A program made the translations under genes and the position numbers. Below the pieces are notes generated by a model, which was not told where the DNA came from, did not search any database, and saw nothing but the letters and a program-made list of their open reading frames with translations. 64,000 nucleotides of DNA from Stomoxys calcitrans (Eukaryota; Arthropoda; Insecta; Diptera; Muscidae): contig NC_081556.1 in assembly GCF_963082655.1 (NCBI RefSeq), forward strand, positions 5,439,765-5,503,764. The letters run 5' to 3'. Below are positions 13,936-44,261 of the stretch, piece by piece; position 1 is the first letter of the stretch; each line of letters begins with the position of its first letter.

Positions 13936-14887
13936 TGTAGCTCTCAGCTCAGATTCTAGTGATAGCGATGGTGGTGATCAAGTCAGATCCGTGCCAACTT
14001 TGTCCCATTAACTTTTATAGTTTTTAAAATATCTTTTGCAATCCATTTGGCAATCCTTCTTGTTTAAGTAATACGTTCTAAATTGTACTCATCGAAATAC
14101 TAGCCTGCCCTTTTCTTTGCTAACGAAAGTAAACATTAATTTCTGTTTTTGGGTTATTCCAAAAACCTGCAATATAATTTGTCGGCTATAAGGACAAACA
14201 ACATTATGTACTGCAAGAAATTTCTGACGGCGATAATTTAGTATCGGCTTAGATTTTCACCGACATTTCACCACACCGATATTTCACCACATGAGCAACG
14301 CCCATCGCTTTTTGCAGAAATGGGGTCGAATTTACAGACGTATTTAGTACTATATTTTGCATTGTTGTTCACAGTTGCTTATTTTTCAGAATATTATTAG
14401 CAGTGATTTTACTTCAATATATGTCTTTTTTAAACAAAAAACTCAATTATTTGCAATTGTTGCTTTTAGAATTTAGAAAACATTACATTTTCATTGATAA
14501 CATCATATTGAAATAAAGTACCAAGTACATCAGCTTTAAATAAGAGTTGATTTTAAAGTTGCGCTTTCAAGCGTTTTTATGAAGTAATTGGCCGAAATAT
14601 GTTCAACATTTCCCGCACAATTTTCAAATTTAAAACTTCCATTAAAGCTGAGTATTCTGTTCAGCTTTTTAGGCAGAATGCTGTCAAACTCCTTAAAAAC
14701 ACATCGGCAAAAAGCTGGAGAAAAAGGCAAAAAAGCAGTACTCTGTTTATAATGAGGAATATGGCGAAAGGAAATTTTAGTGGCAAAGTTTACCATGGCA
14801 TCTTTTTAGTTTTATTTGGTTTTAATGGTTTTTATTTTTCTTCTGTCATTTTATTTATTTGCGAAAAAAAATAATAAAACCATAAAA
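13936..14887. other. No gene recognised
   Basis: AT-rich, with short overlapping frames on both strands that show no family resemblance. A short local repeat, (GAC)ATTTCACCACA, occurs at about 14260-14290. Confidence 0.5.
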
Positions 14888-14992
14888 CCCTGTTTACACT
14901 GCTCATTAATTCCGAATTTAAGGCTCACGTCAGCTGATTTTATAAAGGAGAAACAGATAATAGGACCATTAAATCCGGATTTAAAGAGCAAA
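14888..14992. repeat. Fold-back repeat related to the hairpin at 16211
   Basis: Arms TGCTCATTAATTCCGAATTTAA and, inverted, TTAAATCCGGATTTAAAGAGCA flank about 60 bp. The left arm is preceded by CCCTGTTTACAC, as in the perfect hairpin at 16211-16268. Both look like members of one small MITE-like family. Confidence 0.6.
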
Positions 14993-15289
14993 AACAAAAC
15001 ATAAAGGCTAAAGCAGAATGAACGCGTTGAGCAGCGTCGTGTTGAAAAATGCAACTCTGCAAACATAATCCAATAAATCAACACGCAAATATTTAAACAA
15101 TATTTAACTTTGACGACTAAAAACACTATCTACATGTGGCAGCACTGAATGACACTCATTTTTAAGCGTCAAAGTTGAAAATTTTTTAAATTTTGGGGCC
15201 TTGGTACAATTAGGCGGTAGAGTCATTAGCACAACAACAAAAATGTACCCCCAAAGAAGCTACCTTGAACGGCAAAGGTGGTTTCACGC

Positions 15290-16140
15290 AAACAGCTGTT
15301 AACAGCTGGCCAGGTTTGGCGGTATTAAAATGTCAGATTTTTGTTTGCATTTTTGTTGTTGTTATCTTCTTTCTCGCATATTCTCTGCTCATGTACACAC
15401 ACGTATACACGCACGTACACACATTTCTTTGCGTGTGTTGGCAAAACGTGGATCAGCTTGATGGCAAGATGGAGGATCGCACCATATGATTTGTGGTTGT
15501 TGCATCCCCGAATTACTTTTGTGGGATTCATGCAAGTTTGCCTGTCGAATGCAGCATTTTAACAAATTCCCCTTTTTGTTCCTTCGTAAATAGAAAATTA
15601 ATTTGCAATTTATTACGAAATTACGCTCAATTGTGTTGAAAAAGTTTGTGAAATATACACGTTTATAGCATGACATAACTACCAGGTAGTGTACCAGGGC
15701 GTATTTAAAAAGATGGCCTCACGTGAACAGCTGTTAACAGCCGGCCAGGTTTAACGGTATTAAGATGAGAAATTTTTGTTTAAATTCTCTTTTTTGTTAT
15801 CCTCTTTCTCGTATTTTCTCTTCTCATGTATACACACACGCACACGAATTTCTTTGTGCGTGTAGCAAAACGTCGATCAGCTTGATGACAACTTGACGGA
15901 TTGATCCATATGATTTGTGGTTGTTGTACAAATGAGATCCCCTTTAATTGTTTCGCCATGGTAGTGTACCGTAACCAGCTGAGTACAATTTTTCTCGCGA
16001 AGTGCTCTATCAGTCAACAAGTTTTGGTTGCGTGTGTGTATTAATGTTAAGAACCGTGACATACACAAACAACGAAAATGGCGCGGGCTAGTAACATACT
16101 CAAAATCAGAGTTGCACAAATCACTGATTTTGACAGATAG
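15290..16140 (+). repeat. Dispersed repeat D, two tandem-oriented copies
   Basis: Copy 1 (15290-15540) and copy 2 (15722-16140) share CAGCTGTTAACAGC, GGCCAGGTTT, TCCTCTTTCTCG, GATCAGCTTGATG and ATATGATTTGTGGTTGTTG in order. Copy 2 continues with a second module (GTACCGTAACCAGCTGAGTACAA ... ACATACTCAAAATCAGAG). The same two modules occur in inverse orientation at 39520-40515. The (CA)n/(TG)n tracts inside them create chance reading frames. The class is not determined. Confidence 0.75.
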
Positions 16141-16210
16141 TGAATTTTGTTGTTGTTGGGCAACTTGCTAAATCCGCCTTGCTTCTAATTGTACCAAGGT
16201 TGCACAGCTA

Positions 16211-16268
16211 AAACCCCGTTTACACTGCTCATTAAATCCGAATTTTAAAGGCAGTGTAAACGGGGTTT
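16211..16268. repeat. Perfect 18-bp-arm hairpin (MITE-like)
   Basis: AAACCCCGTTTACACTGC at 16211-16228 is exactly the reverse complement of 16251-16268, with a 22-bp spacer. The arm sequence recurs at about 14886-14903, so it belongs to a dispersed family rather than a host terminator. Confidence 0.85.
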
Positions 16269-17057
16269 ATGTAGTTCTTGTTAAGCAACTGACTTTACCT
16301 TTTAATTGTACCATGGGCCGCCATAGATGTAGGCAACTCTAGCTACTTTCTACAAATTGTATCGAAAAGCTAGCTGGATATTAGAGTTAGCTAGATACTA
16401 GATAGCAACTTTCAAAAACTGTAAAGATTAATAACAACATGTTAACACGTTATAAAAAGTATTACATTATTTAAATCCATAAAAAACCGTTAGCAGACAT
16501 TTTGTTATGTTTTCTAACAAATATTCGTATGAAAACATGGAGGTAAATATTGATGGCTTGCCACAATAGGCAATGGGATCAACACTAACATGCCACATGA
16601 CACAGTGAAATGTATAACTCAAGTAATTAGGTTTTTTTTGTACCTTTACAATATATTGGGAACGGACTTGGAAATGCATGTTTGGGTTATTATTGAATAT
16701 AACTTTCTGAATTCATTCATTAGTATTTTTTTAAATATATGTTGTTTTCGTGCTTAATAATATATAACCAATTATTTCTGACCAATAATTAATAAGTTTT
16801 GTTGCGAAACAAAAGGTAAATATCCTAGTGTTCTTAATGTGCTGAAATAAAAATTAAATTCAGAGTATATCGCAACGGTGTAATTTCAAAGTTCTGATAA
16901 TGAGAATTGGAAGAAATGAATAAATAATTCAAAGTCTAAATGTATAAACAACCTGTTGCAGTTATAAACATACTTCATTGTTTGATAAGAGGTACATACG
17001 AATAATGTGATATTCTAAAAATATTTTTGATGTAAACTAAACTTATTTACTCTCACG
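16269..17057. other. No gene recognised
   Basis: AT-rich sequence with direct TAGCTA-type repeats near 16338-16405. No coding sequence was seen. Confidence 0.5.
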
Positions 17058-17134
17058 GAGGCCAACGTAGCGCGAAGGTTGACGTGTCCGCCTATGACGC
17101 TGAACGTCTGGGTTCGAATCCTGGCGAGAACATC
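17058..17134 (+). mobile_element. tRNA-derived SINE (element C), head only
   Basis: A box-like TAGCGCGAAGG and B box GGTTCGAATCC (17111-17121) lie in a tRNA-like arrangement, followed by CTGGCGAGAACATC, which marks the family. The body is missing. Other copies lie near 26.8-27.3, 29.6, 31.8, 32.8 and 36.8 kb. Confidence 0.85.
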
Positions 17135-17342
17135 CGAATCTATGTAATTATGTTTCAGTTGCTATGAACACAGCTCTCTTTGATTCGGACTAAGTGAACA
17201 TATATTAATTAGAGTTTGACATAATATTTAGATACCACTTTTATACCACCTTAAAGTAGGTTTTTTTTATTTTAAAATCTTGTTCTATTTGCAACAAATA
17301 TCCATAACTAGTTTTCTTTGCCAAAAATTTTTCCATTTATAG

Positions 17343-24526
<7,184 letters not shown>

Positions 24527-24927
24527 CGAACATTTACAGTGCTTCCAATATACTAAGCCAAAAAAGAGCAAATAATTTTATAATTGTGTATGAGAAGAAG
24601 AAGTCTGTTTAGTAAAGTATCTAGAGCTAGATGGCTCACTTAAACTATTCCTTACTTTTTTTTGGAATACTACTCAAGTCTGTTGTCTACGGCGAATCTC
24701 TTATTTATATATATCTATTTTTTATATTAACAAAATACGAGAGTATTTTAAATTATTTTTTTTTTTCACTTAAATAAACTAATTACACATTCCATATGCA
24801 AGAGTTTTGATCATCCATCAATGGATCCGTCCATCTGTTGGTTATATTGAATAAAAGGTAGTAATGGATTTTGGTTAGTTGTATTATTTGCACATTACTT
24901 TATTAAGTGATTTTTTGTTGAATAAAC

Positions 24928-35511
<10,584 letters not shown>

Positions 35512-36660
35512 TGCAGACCAAGGAATCCACCAACACGCTTCCCGTCCTTCTTGTGTGCCGTCGGGAGACTCAGCGCCCCCGTTTTCTTCGTTTTGAGCCA
35601 GTCTAAATAAGCTCTGACTTAGATTGTTTTCTCAAATATTGCTTTTAATAAGCCAGCGTGGAAATGTTGTGTGTTTCTCTTATAACATTCAAAACTTTGT
35701 TGTATAATTATATAGGCATATAATTGTATATATAAGATGGGAAGTTGTATTATATTATTTGTAGTTTTCTTCTTCTCTCGTTTTCTCCGCCTTTTGGTAT
35801 GTCTTTCAAGAGCTTTAGGTACAGATGATTAGATTTGTGCAATTGAATTTGTGCTATGTTATAATATCTGAAAAAAAGCAAACAAAAACGATATGAATTT
35901 TTTTGGAAATGTAGTATTTTTGTGATATTTGTATCAAAATAATGAATCGAGTGACTCCTTAAGACCGAATTTATGGATCCATTTTTGTGGATTGCTACAA
36001 AACAAGTTTATATAAACATCTTATTTCAGCGTGAATTCCTGGTTTCTTTTACGAAAAAAATCAATAAGATTAGCTTGTATAATATAGACCTTAATTCAAT
36101 TTAATTTATGATTTATCATTTTTAAATTACGTTTTATAGAAGTTTATTAATTTTATAACTTCTACTATAGAATGAAAGCATACTAACTTCTTGTTCCGTT
36201 AGTAACATCTCGAAATAAGACCCTATAAAGAATAAATATTCTTGATCGACATTACATTGTACCTCTATGTAGGTGTGTTCACCGTACCGCACGCTCGAAA
36301 TTTTCTGTGAATACTTCTTATTAACGTTGGTCGTTTGTGGTTTAAATGCGATTTTTTAAATACAACTCCCATGCAAGGTTTAGTTACGCGAATGGTTCTA
36401 TTTCTACATTGATCCAGGGTTTCATATGAATCACGATACGTATAAGTTAGGTTGAAAAGAGGGTATAGATATTTATCCCCCATGCAACTATGGATATACA
36501 CCTAAGCCTTGTTGTGCGCTCTAAAAACTAAAAGGTAACCTCGAAAGAGATTTTTGAAAATTATTTATCATACCACTCCCCTAAGTTGGTTCATTTATGG
36601 TATCGTGTCCCCACCTAAGTACCAGTCTCTGTTAGCCGGGCAATGACATAGGAAATGCTC
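35512..36660. promoter_or_regulatory. 5' flank of Galphas, no other gene
   Basis: The first 100 bp upstream of the Galphas ATG (35512-35610) are distinctly GC-richer than the surroundings, consistent with 5' UTR or promoter. No TATA box was chosen. Beyond that the sequence is AT-rich with no coding signal. Confidence 0.4.
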
Positions 36661-36770
36661 AAGTCTCATCATCTTTCCCACATGCCCTACACATGCTATC
36701 ACTTGCCGCACCGATTTTGCATAAGTGAGCTTGTTGTCCTATGTGTCCCGTTATGACACAAAATTGTGTT

Positions 36771-37036
36771 CTCGCCAGAAGTCGAATCCAGACGTTCAGC
36801 ATCATAGGCGGACATGCTGACCTCTGCATGTCCGTCCGAACGGCGTGCCGCAGTGCGACACCTATTTCTGGAGAAGTTTTTACATGGCACTTTTCAAATG
36901 GTATAGTTCATCACAAATGTCGCCAGCTTTAGGTGGGAATAAACACCGCTGAAAATTTGTCTGATGTTCTCGCCGAATCGAATCCAGCCGTTCAGCATCA
37001 TAGGCGGACGTCCTGACCTCTGCGCTACGATGGCCC
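36771..37036 (-). mobile_element. tRNA-derived SINE (element C), two inverted pieces
   Basis: A head fragment at 36771-36826 (TTCTCGCC...GAATCCAGACGTTCAGCATC, i.e. an inverted B box) is followed at 36833-37036 by a longer inverted copy. The second runs from GTCCGAACGGCGTGCCGCAG through TACATGGCAC, AAATGTCGCCAGC and TTCTCGCCGAATCGAATCC to CTGCGCTACGATGGCC. Confidence 0.82.
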
Positions 37037-38600
37037 AAATAACTTTTTAAGTCGAGATTACAGAAATATATGTTTTGTTGGATTAATTTAAAGTATAGAC
37101 CATATACAAGATATTTTCCATTTACTATTTGTGTCATTTGATTTGCAGAAATTGTGAAATTTATAGTTCTCACCAAATCCGCAGGTGTGTCGCTATAAAT
37201 GTAACTAAATGTGAAAAACACTGCTACAAGAACAACAAAATTGTACCTATCACAGTGTACTAGAAACTTAAGTTATTGTATAGTGGCAATCTGCAATCAG
37301 GCTGAATTTACAACGAACTAGATTCCCTTAATGAACCTTTCGTCTTTGCATAATGGGACAATCTAAATCGATTAATGCTCCAAGGACTACATTCTATTGC
37401 AAATTGCTCCTTTTCGCTGTTGGGAGGATTTTCTTGTGCTAAATTACCATTTATCTAGTTCAATATTTTCACTTTTTCGTATTTTTATAGAAATTATTAA
37501 CTGATTTCTTATACCTATATATATATAAATCTCGATTGACATTGTGATGCTGTAACAGGTTGCTATTTGTTACACTTAGTGTGTCTTCTTCAATTCATTA
37601 TTCCCTTGACCATATAAGTCCTGTGTGTTGGTGTGTGTGTGCGTTTGCATTATCATAAATAAAGAATGCTCATAAAAAGATAATATTTTCGATATTATTG
37701 GGCGGCCATAGTGGTGACTTATTCGCCGAATCTGACTAACAAAAATAGAAAACATTAGGGAACATACATCCATTCAATCCATTCAATCGTCCATAGACGA
37801 CCGCCCATACATACATAAATACTATATAAGATATGTATACATACATATGGACGTATATGTAGGACCCAATAAACATAATAACGGGGAACCAAACGACCGA
37901 CCAACCCATGGTAGCTCAATTCGCACCATATTATGAAAAATTCACGCTGTATGTTGTCGCATAGCTAAACGAGGCTGTATGTCATACACTTTTTCGATCC
38001 AACTTTATATACTACTACTGTTCTTGTGCATCAAATTTAACAAACTTTGTTGCTCATCAATTAGAAGAAAAAAAAACTCAAATACTTGTAGACACTTCTT
38101 TTGCTTAGCTCGTAACAGAGAGCACCTCACCCGCACCACCCCCTCTCTGCAAATTGTTGCCTTGTAGATATTTAATCCCACAAATCCAACAATGGGCAGG
38201 TAACTTTGGGAGTCAGCATTCTCCGAGTGAATTTTTTTCCTTTTCCAAATTCTGTCGATGATTATTATGGTGTATGGATGGACAGCTTCATTATTAATTC
38301 CATAAAGAGTGTGTGGAATGGAAAAATAAAATTTGTGAATACGCGAATACTGATCTCTCTGCCTACGCGCCTGTGTTTTGTATTTATACTAAATACATAC
38401 ACTCTATACACTGTCATATTCGAGGGGTGTAAAAATTTGCGTATGGCTGATTTTTCGGATGTATCGTTAACCAATTCTGCTAACAGCAGCTTCCTGGTGT
38501 CTCTGTTTTTTTATGTACAACCAAACCATTTGATGGAATTTGGAAAATGTTAAAAAACGTCGTACCACAAAACACACAAAATAGACACAACTTGTGATGT
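37037..38600. other. No gene recognised
   Basis: Upstream region of Galphas. Short frames on both strands look like chance. GTGTGT/CACACA tracts occur near 37620-37650. Confidence 0.5.
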
Positions 38601-38616
38601 CTTTTTTCTTCATTTA

Positions 38617-38639
38617 AATATATATATATATATATATAT
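38617..38639. repeat. (AT)n microsatellite
   Basis: An uninterrupted TA/AT dinucleotide run, followed by TATAC/ATATG-rich sequence up to about 38675. Confidence 0.9.
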
Positions 38640-39049
38640 GCATGTATACATATAGATATACATATATATGTATGTTGTTAATTTTTTCTAAATGCGTACG
38701 AGGGATTGATTCGTTAATTTAGCGCATTTCATTCTAATTCTTTTATTTCATTTCACTTTTTCTCTAACCTCTTCACTTTTCTTTTCTTTTGATAAACATT
38801 TATCTTTATGAGAGCAGAGACAGGAGCGAGTAGAATTATTGAATGGATGGAGTTGACACCAGCATAGCTTTTTTGATTGCAAATTGCAGATAGACCGCCA
38901 TTAGATGTTTCTTTCGGTAAGTTTGTTTTTCTATGAGAAAATAATAAAAATTCTATAGGATTTTATGGCGATGATTTTACTCACTTCTTTCTATTTCCTA
39001 TGTATTCACTGCAAAGTGAGAAAATAATAACCATCTGCTTCCAAGGGTG

Positions 39050-39175
39050 AGTACTTTACGTGAATACTTTACGTTACGTATTCGTTTATTATGATTTTTT
39101 TCTTAAAAAGTGCACGCTTACGTGAATACTTTACGTTACGCAATCGTTTATGTGAATACGTTACGTATTCGTTTG
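39050..39175. repeat. Short local repeats of TACGTGAATACTTTACGTTACG
   Basis: The motif (TA)CGTGAATACTTTACGTTACG(T/C)A(T/A)TCGTTTA occurs at about 39056 and 39118, with a shorter third copy near 39150 (GTGAATACGTTACGTATTCGTTT). The ACGT steps make it partly self-complementary. Confidence 0.75.
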
Positions 39176-39519
39176 AGTGTGTCACGAAATAAATAAATTT
39201 GTCGATCGATTGTATTGTAATATTTATCGTCAATAGTAACAACAAATTCAATTCAAAACAAACAAAATAAAGTGAACAAAAGTACAATTAAAAAGTGATA
39301 AAAAAAAGTTATTTGATTTTAAAGGTATTGTATTATTTGCCGTGCAACAAGCAATGAAATCACTTTCCTGTTTCTTTTACAACGCTTGGTCAATAGGCAA
39401 TTAATATATATGCACAATCGAAAATTGCCGCCAACTACGTTGATTTGCAATTTACATTCCGGTTGGAACCCCAACATTATTATTAATACACACCATTTGG
39501 TGTGTATTAATAATGGCAG

Positions 39520-40515
39520 CCCATGAGTACACTATCTGTCACAATCAGTGATAGTAAAACTCTGATTTTGTGTATGTTACTAGTTCGCGCAATTTTTCGT
39601 TGTTTGTGTGTGTTATGGTTCTTAACTATAATACACACACACAACCAAAACTCGTTGACACATAGTGCAGTTGGGGGAAAAAAATTGTACTCAGCTGTTT
39701 ACGGTACACTACCTGGTAATTATCGTGTGCCAAAGTTATTCACAATAAGGTAAAACAATACCCTAAGGGGTCTGCCCACTGTCGGAATCGCGCACACAAC
39801 ACTGACGCATTTATATGAAGGTGGCGATCCTCATCCCGATCGCCGCGGGAAAATGGTAGCCATTGGTTATTTAAAGGCCCCAATAATTCGCCTTGTCGTA
39901 TTGAGCATTATTGGCACTCAGTATTTAATCAAGAGCCGGTGACACCCGGTCTCTCACTGAGACTCTCTATTCGATACTGCTAATTGTCTGCGACTGCAAT
40001 TGCAGCTAATCCGTATGGAGCATTCCATTATCGGCGACCTGTGGTCGCGCCCGGAGCTCCCAGCTAAACTTCTCGTGATAACAAAGAACACCACATAGAT
40101 TGGAGCTCAAAGTTCCAGCCTATGTGAATGCTCATAATTATCGCGTGCCGGAACGCCACCTCTTATTATGTATCACACGATGTGTACAACTTTCAGAGTG
40201 GCCATTTTTGAATATACATGTCACAATGCATACGTGTGATAGCATCTTAATCAAATTCCTTTGTCACTCAACATGGCGAAACAACAAAAAGTGGTCTCAT
40301 GTATAAAACAACCACAAATCGTACAATCCGCCATCAAGCTGATCGAAGTTTTGCTAACACACACAAATAAAATTGTGTGCCTGTTCGTATACGTGTGCGT
40401 ACATGAGCAAGAGAGAGAAGATAACAAAAAACAGAATTCAAACAAAAATCTGTCATCTTTATACCGTCAAGCCTGGCCGGCTGTTAACAGCGGTTCGCGT
40501 GAGACCACCTTTTTA
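39520..40515 (-). repeat. Dispersed repeat D (inverted) split by an element A insertion
   Basis: Module 2 of repeat D is at about 39520-39720 and module 1 at about 40270-40510, both inverted relative to 15722-16140, where they are contiguous. The interval between holds an inverted element A copy (about 39800-40160). The original D copy was therefore split by later insertion. Confidence 0.75.
39805..40160 (-). mobile_element. SINE-like element A
   Basis: It contains GGCGATCCTCATC, GATCGCCGCGGG, GCCATTGGTTATTTAAAGG, GGCACTCAGTATTTAATC, CTCTCACTGAGACTCTC, GTATGGAGCATTCC and the CACCACATAGATTGG hairpin region in family order. Confidence 0.85.
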
Positions 40516-40640
40516 AATCCTTCTTGAAATGAACCGAAGAATAACAAAATCTGGTAACTCGTTGAGAGAATATGACAGATCCACTGAAGAGTAATTGGTA
40601 TTTTGACAGCTACACTGAACAGTAACTGGCGTGTTGAAGA

Positions 40641-40661
40641 TTTTCTTTCTTTTCCTTTTCC
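40641..40661 (+). promoter_or_regulatory. Polypyrimidine (TOP / TCT-type) initiation region of RpL11
   Basis: An almost pure pyrimidine run just upstream of the RpL11 ATG (40671) fits the TCT initiator and 5' TOP motif usual for ribosomal protein genes. The exact TSS is not visible from sequence. Confidence 0.6.
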
Positions 40662-40670
40662 GAGTTCAAT

Positions 40671-41637
<967 letters not shown>

Positions 41638-42580
41638 GTGACATATTCTTAGCCGTAAATTAGTTTGTATTGCACACAACACCTCGTAATATAAACAATG
41701 GAAATAAAATTTTACAAAAAATCGTACCTGATTGTATGTGTTCACCCTTTCTCTAAATAATTTTTAAACATTCTCCACAAATTGAATGCCGATATGACAA
41801 AAATACTCAAATAGTTATAAATACTCTAAAGTTGTACATAGCTGCTTGGGTTTACTTGCGTCGAAAGGTTGTATAGTATTTACTTTGTTTACGTGATAAC
41901 GAATTATGCTTGAAAGAAAAATGAAAATTGGAACCATAAACAAGCCCATAAGAATGAAATTAGTCTTCCATCAATGACGTGAATATTGTATTATCATTAA
42001 ACACTATTGAAAAATATTTTAAGATTTCTCAATAATTCGGTCTTCTGGATCCACTACGCTTGTGTGACATTAGTCCTGTGTATTACAACAGTTTTTTTGA
42101 TACTGTAGTGGCAGACCAAAGCCACAAAACCGCATTAATAAACCGAGCATTATACCAACTCGGCTGTCTGAACGGCCAAGTACATTAAAATGTGATCGTA
42201 CTGTAAATACGCTAAATCAAATATGTAAAACAAACATTCTATTAAAAAACAACATGGAGACTTATCGTATTTATCCTCTTCAGATTTAGAAACAGCAGAA
42301 AGACTTCTTTTCAGCAGTCATACTTTAGTTTAAGCCCTTCACCGATTTATTTTTATAACCAATTTTGAATGGACCACCAATTAGCGAACCCTCTGTAAAA
42401 AAAAATTATATTACCCTCACAGTTGTTGATGTTGTTATAGCCACGATCGCTGTAAATATACAGAGTTTTGTTTTTTTGTATATTCTGACCCCGTCCAGCT
42501 ACAGTTCCCCTCTAAAGGAGCAATCCTTAGTGATTCTGGAGTTATATTCAAAATTCCCCGTGCTTGTAAATAGATAATTG
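41638..42580. other. No gene recognised downstream of RpL11
   Basis: An AATAAAATTTTAC polyadenylation-like signal lies at about 41702-41714. The rest is AT-rich without recognisable coding sequence. Confidence 0.5.
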
Positions 42581-42589
42581 ATGTTGTTT

Positions 42590-43735
42590 TAGCCACATAC
42601 TTGCATGTGGGGAGCAATCCTTGGTAAGCTTCCTTTTGTGGAGCAAGGCCGCTCTGGTACATGCACCCGATCGCTGGGGAAACGCTATAGATGATTGGTA
42701 CGTTGGTCCTAAGCATTAAGAACTTTGCACTCCGTTTAGTTGGTCTATGCTTGGCATCTGAAGGCTGCCTCTCCATAAGGTCTGCAGTTTGCCTCACGGC
42801 GTCTTGCTTACTCCGGTGTCCACAATGCGGATTGACCCGATGGAATCCTTCATCGGCAAGGGCTGCCACCTTAATGTACTACACACTGTTACAACAACGA
42901 CTTGAGCACCACATGGGTTGGATCTGAGCTCCGATTTGTGTGATGTTGATCTCCATCACGAGAAGCTCAAATGCGAGTTGCGGGCTCATGTACAGGTTGT
43001 GGATAGTAAAATGCTCCGCATACAGAATAGCTGGGAATGCGGTCGCGGACAATCAGCGGTATCGGGTAGGGAGTCGGTTGCCGGGCGGCACCAACTCATC
43101 AATGGCCGTAATGTTCTTGCGGTGATCGCTCCCAAGACCGGAACAAATTTGCTCACCTATGTAACTGGACGGGGATCGCTGCCTCCACCTACCTCGGCCG
43201 GTTATGATACATACATGTGGTATGCCAAATGTTTTTTAATTAAGCTGCTGATGTTGTTGTACACTGAGGCGGTAGCCCTTGCCGATGAAGGAATTCATCG
43301 GGTCAATCCGGTACGTACAACCGGCTGCCAATGGATGGGGCTAAGCTGCTGCCCGGCACGGGATAACTGGGTGAACCACACAAGCTGGAACTTTGAGCTC
43401 CGATCTGTGTGGTGTCCAGTGCTGTTACGAGGTTGCGGATAGTGGAATGCTCCATACGGAGTAGCTGCAACGGCAGTCGCGGACAATCAGCGGTATCGAG
43501 CGAAAAGTCTCAGTGAGAGGTCGGGTGGCACGGGATCTTGCACAAATACTGAGTGCCTGTGATGCTCGATATGACAAGGCGAGTTATTGGCGCCTTTAAA
43601 TAACCATTGGCAACTCTGTTCCCGCGACGATCGGTCCTTTGGACCGGAACGAGCTTGCTCACCTACTGGAGCTTGAAGAGGATCGTCAACTCCTTATGAA
43701 AATGTAGTTACAACAACAACAACAACAAAAACTTA
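42590..43735 (+). mobile_element. Cluster of element A and element B copies
   Basis: A fragment of A in inverse orientation (about 42590-42680) is followed by a B copy in forward orientation (about 42828-42901) and an A copy (42905-43190: GAGCTCCGATTTGTGTG, GCGGACAATCAGCGGTATCG). A second A copy (43352-43735) is interrupted at its 5' end by an inverted B (43251-43341). The second A copy ends with a clear tail, TTACAACAACAACAACAAC, which sets family polarity. Confidence 0.85.
43251..43341 (-). mobile_element. Short CAA-tailed retroposon (element B) with 10-bp target duplication
   Basis: TAAGCTGCTG at 43241-43250 is repeated exactly at 43342-43351. The 91-bp insert reads ATGTTGTTGTACACTGAGG... 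to ...CCGGTACGTACAACCGGC near its end. Confidence 0.92.
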
Positions 43736-44261
43736 TGTGCTGTTTAGAGTTGACTACCTATCTTCATATAAAATATTGCTACAATTTTTAGTGTTATGTT
43801 TTGTGGATGAAACTGTACCAAGACGATTTTTCTGTTCCCTCTCTTAAAGCCTTTACTGTGTGGTGGTGAAAATTACCCAGCAAGTCACAAGTTACACTTT
43901 TCCTATCCGAATAAAATCGCAAAACATATACTTATAGTAGACGTTTATAAATATTTATTGTATTTTAAGATTTAACGTTATATTGTTTAAAATATAGCAC
44001 AAATCAATTGCCTTAATGGGTGCAAATATCGCTTGAAAAAGGGTATAGCTTATATGGATTTTATAATCAGCTACGAATAGGATTATAAATATGGTTGTGT
44101 GTGATACATTAAGATTAGAATTTTCTCTTAAAATTTAAGTGTTTATTCAGTTAAGTTTTGGCTCCACAAAATGTGTTCCTCACGCTGTATACATAGGTGG
44201 CTAATCAGATCGACACAGGAAGCTTTATGCTATGAAATATGATGAAATGTCATTGTTCGAG
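43736..44261. other. 3' flank / 3' UTR of TBPH, no gene
   Basis: AT-rich sequence downstream of the TBPH stop codon. No coding sequence was recognised. Confidence 0.5.

Noticed and set aside
15265..15676. Several overlapping 68-95-codon frames on both strands
   Set aside because: Created by CA/TG dinucleotide tracts inside dispersed repeat D.
17058..17134. A genuine tRNA gene
   Set aside because: Good A and B boxes, but no consistent cloverleaf acceptor pairing, and the same head recurs attached to a common SINE body elsewhere.
36590..36760. Possible LINE fragment (CTCAAGTCTCATCATC ... GCCGCACCGATTTTGCATAAG)
   Set aside because: It feels like dispersed repeat sequence, but I could not derive a readable RT or gag motif, so it is not listed.
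42435..43442. 144- and 174-codon frames on opposite strands
   Set aside because: Both lie in the element A/B repeat cluster; no protein family resemblance.
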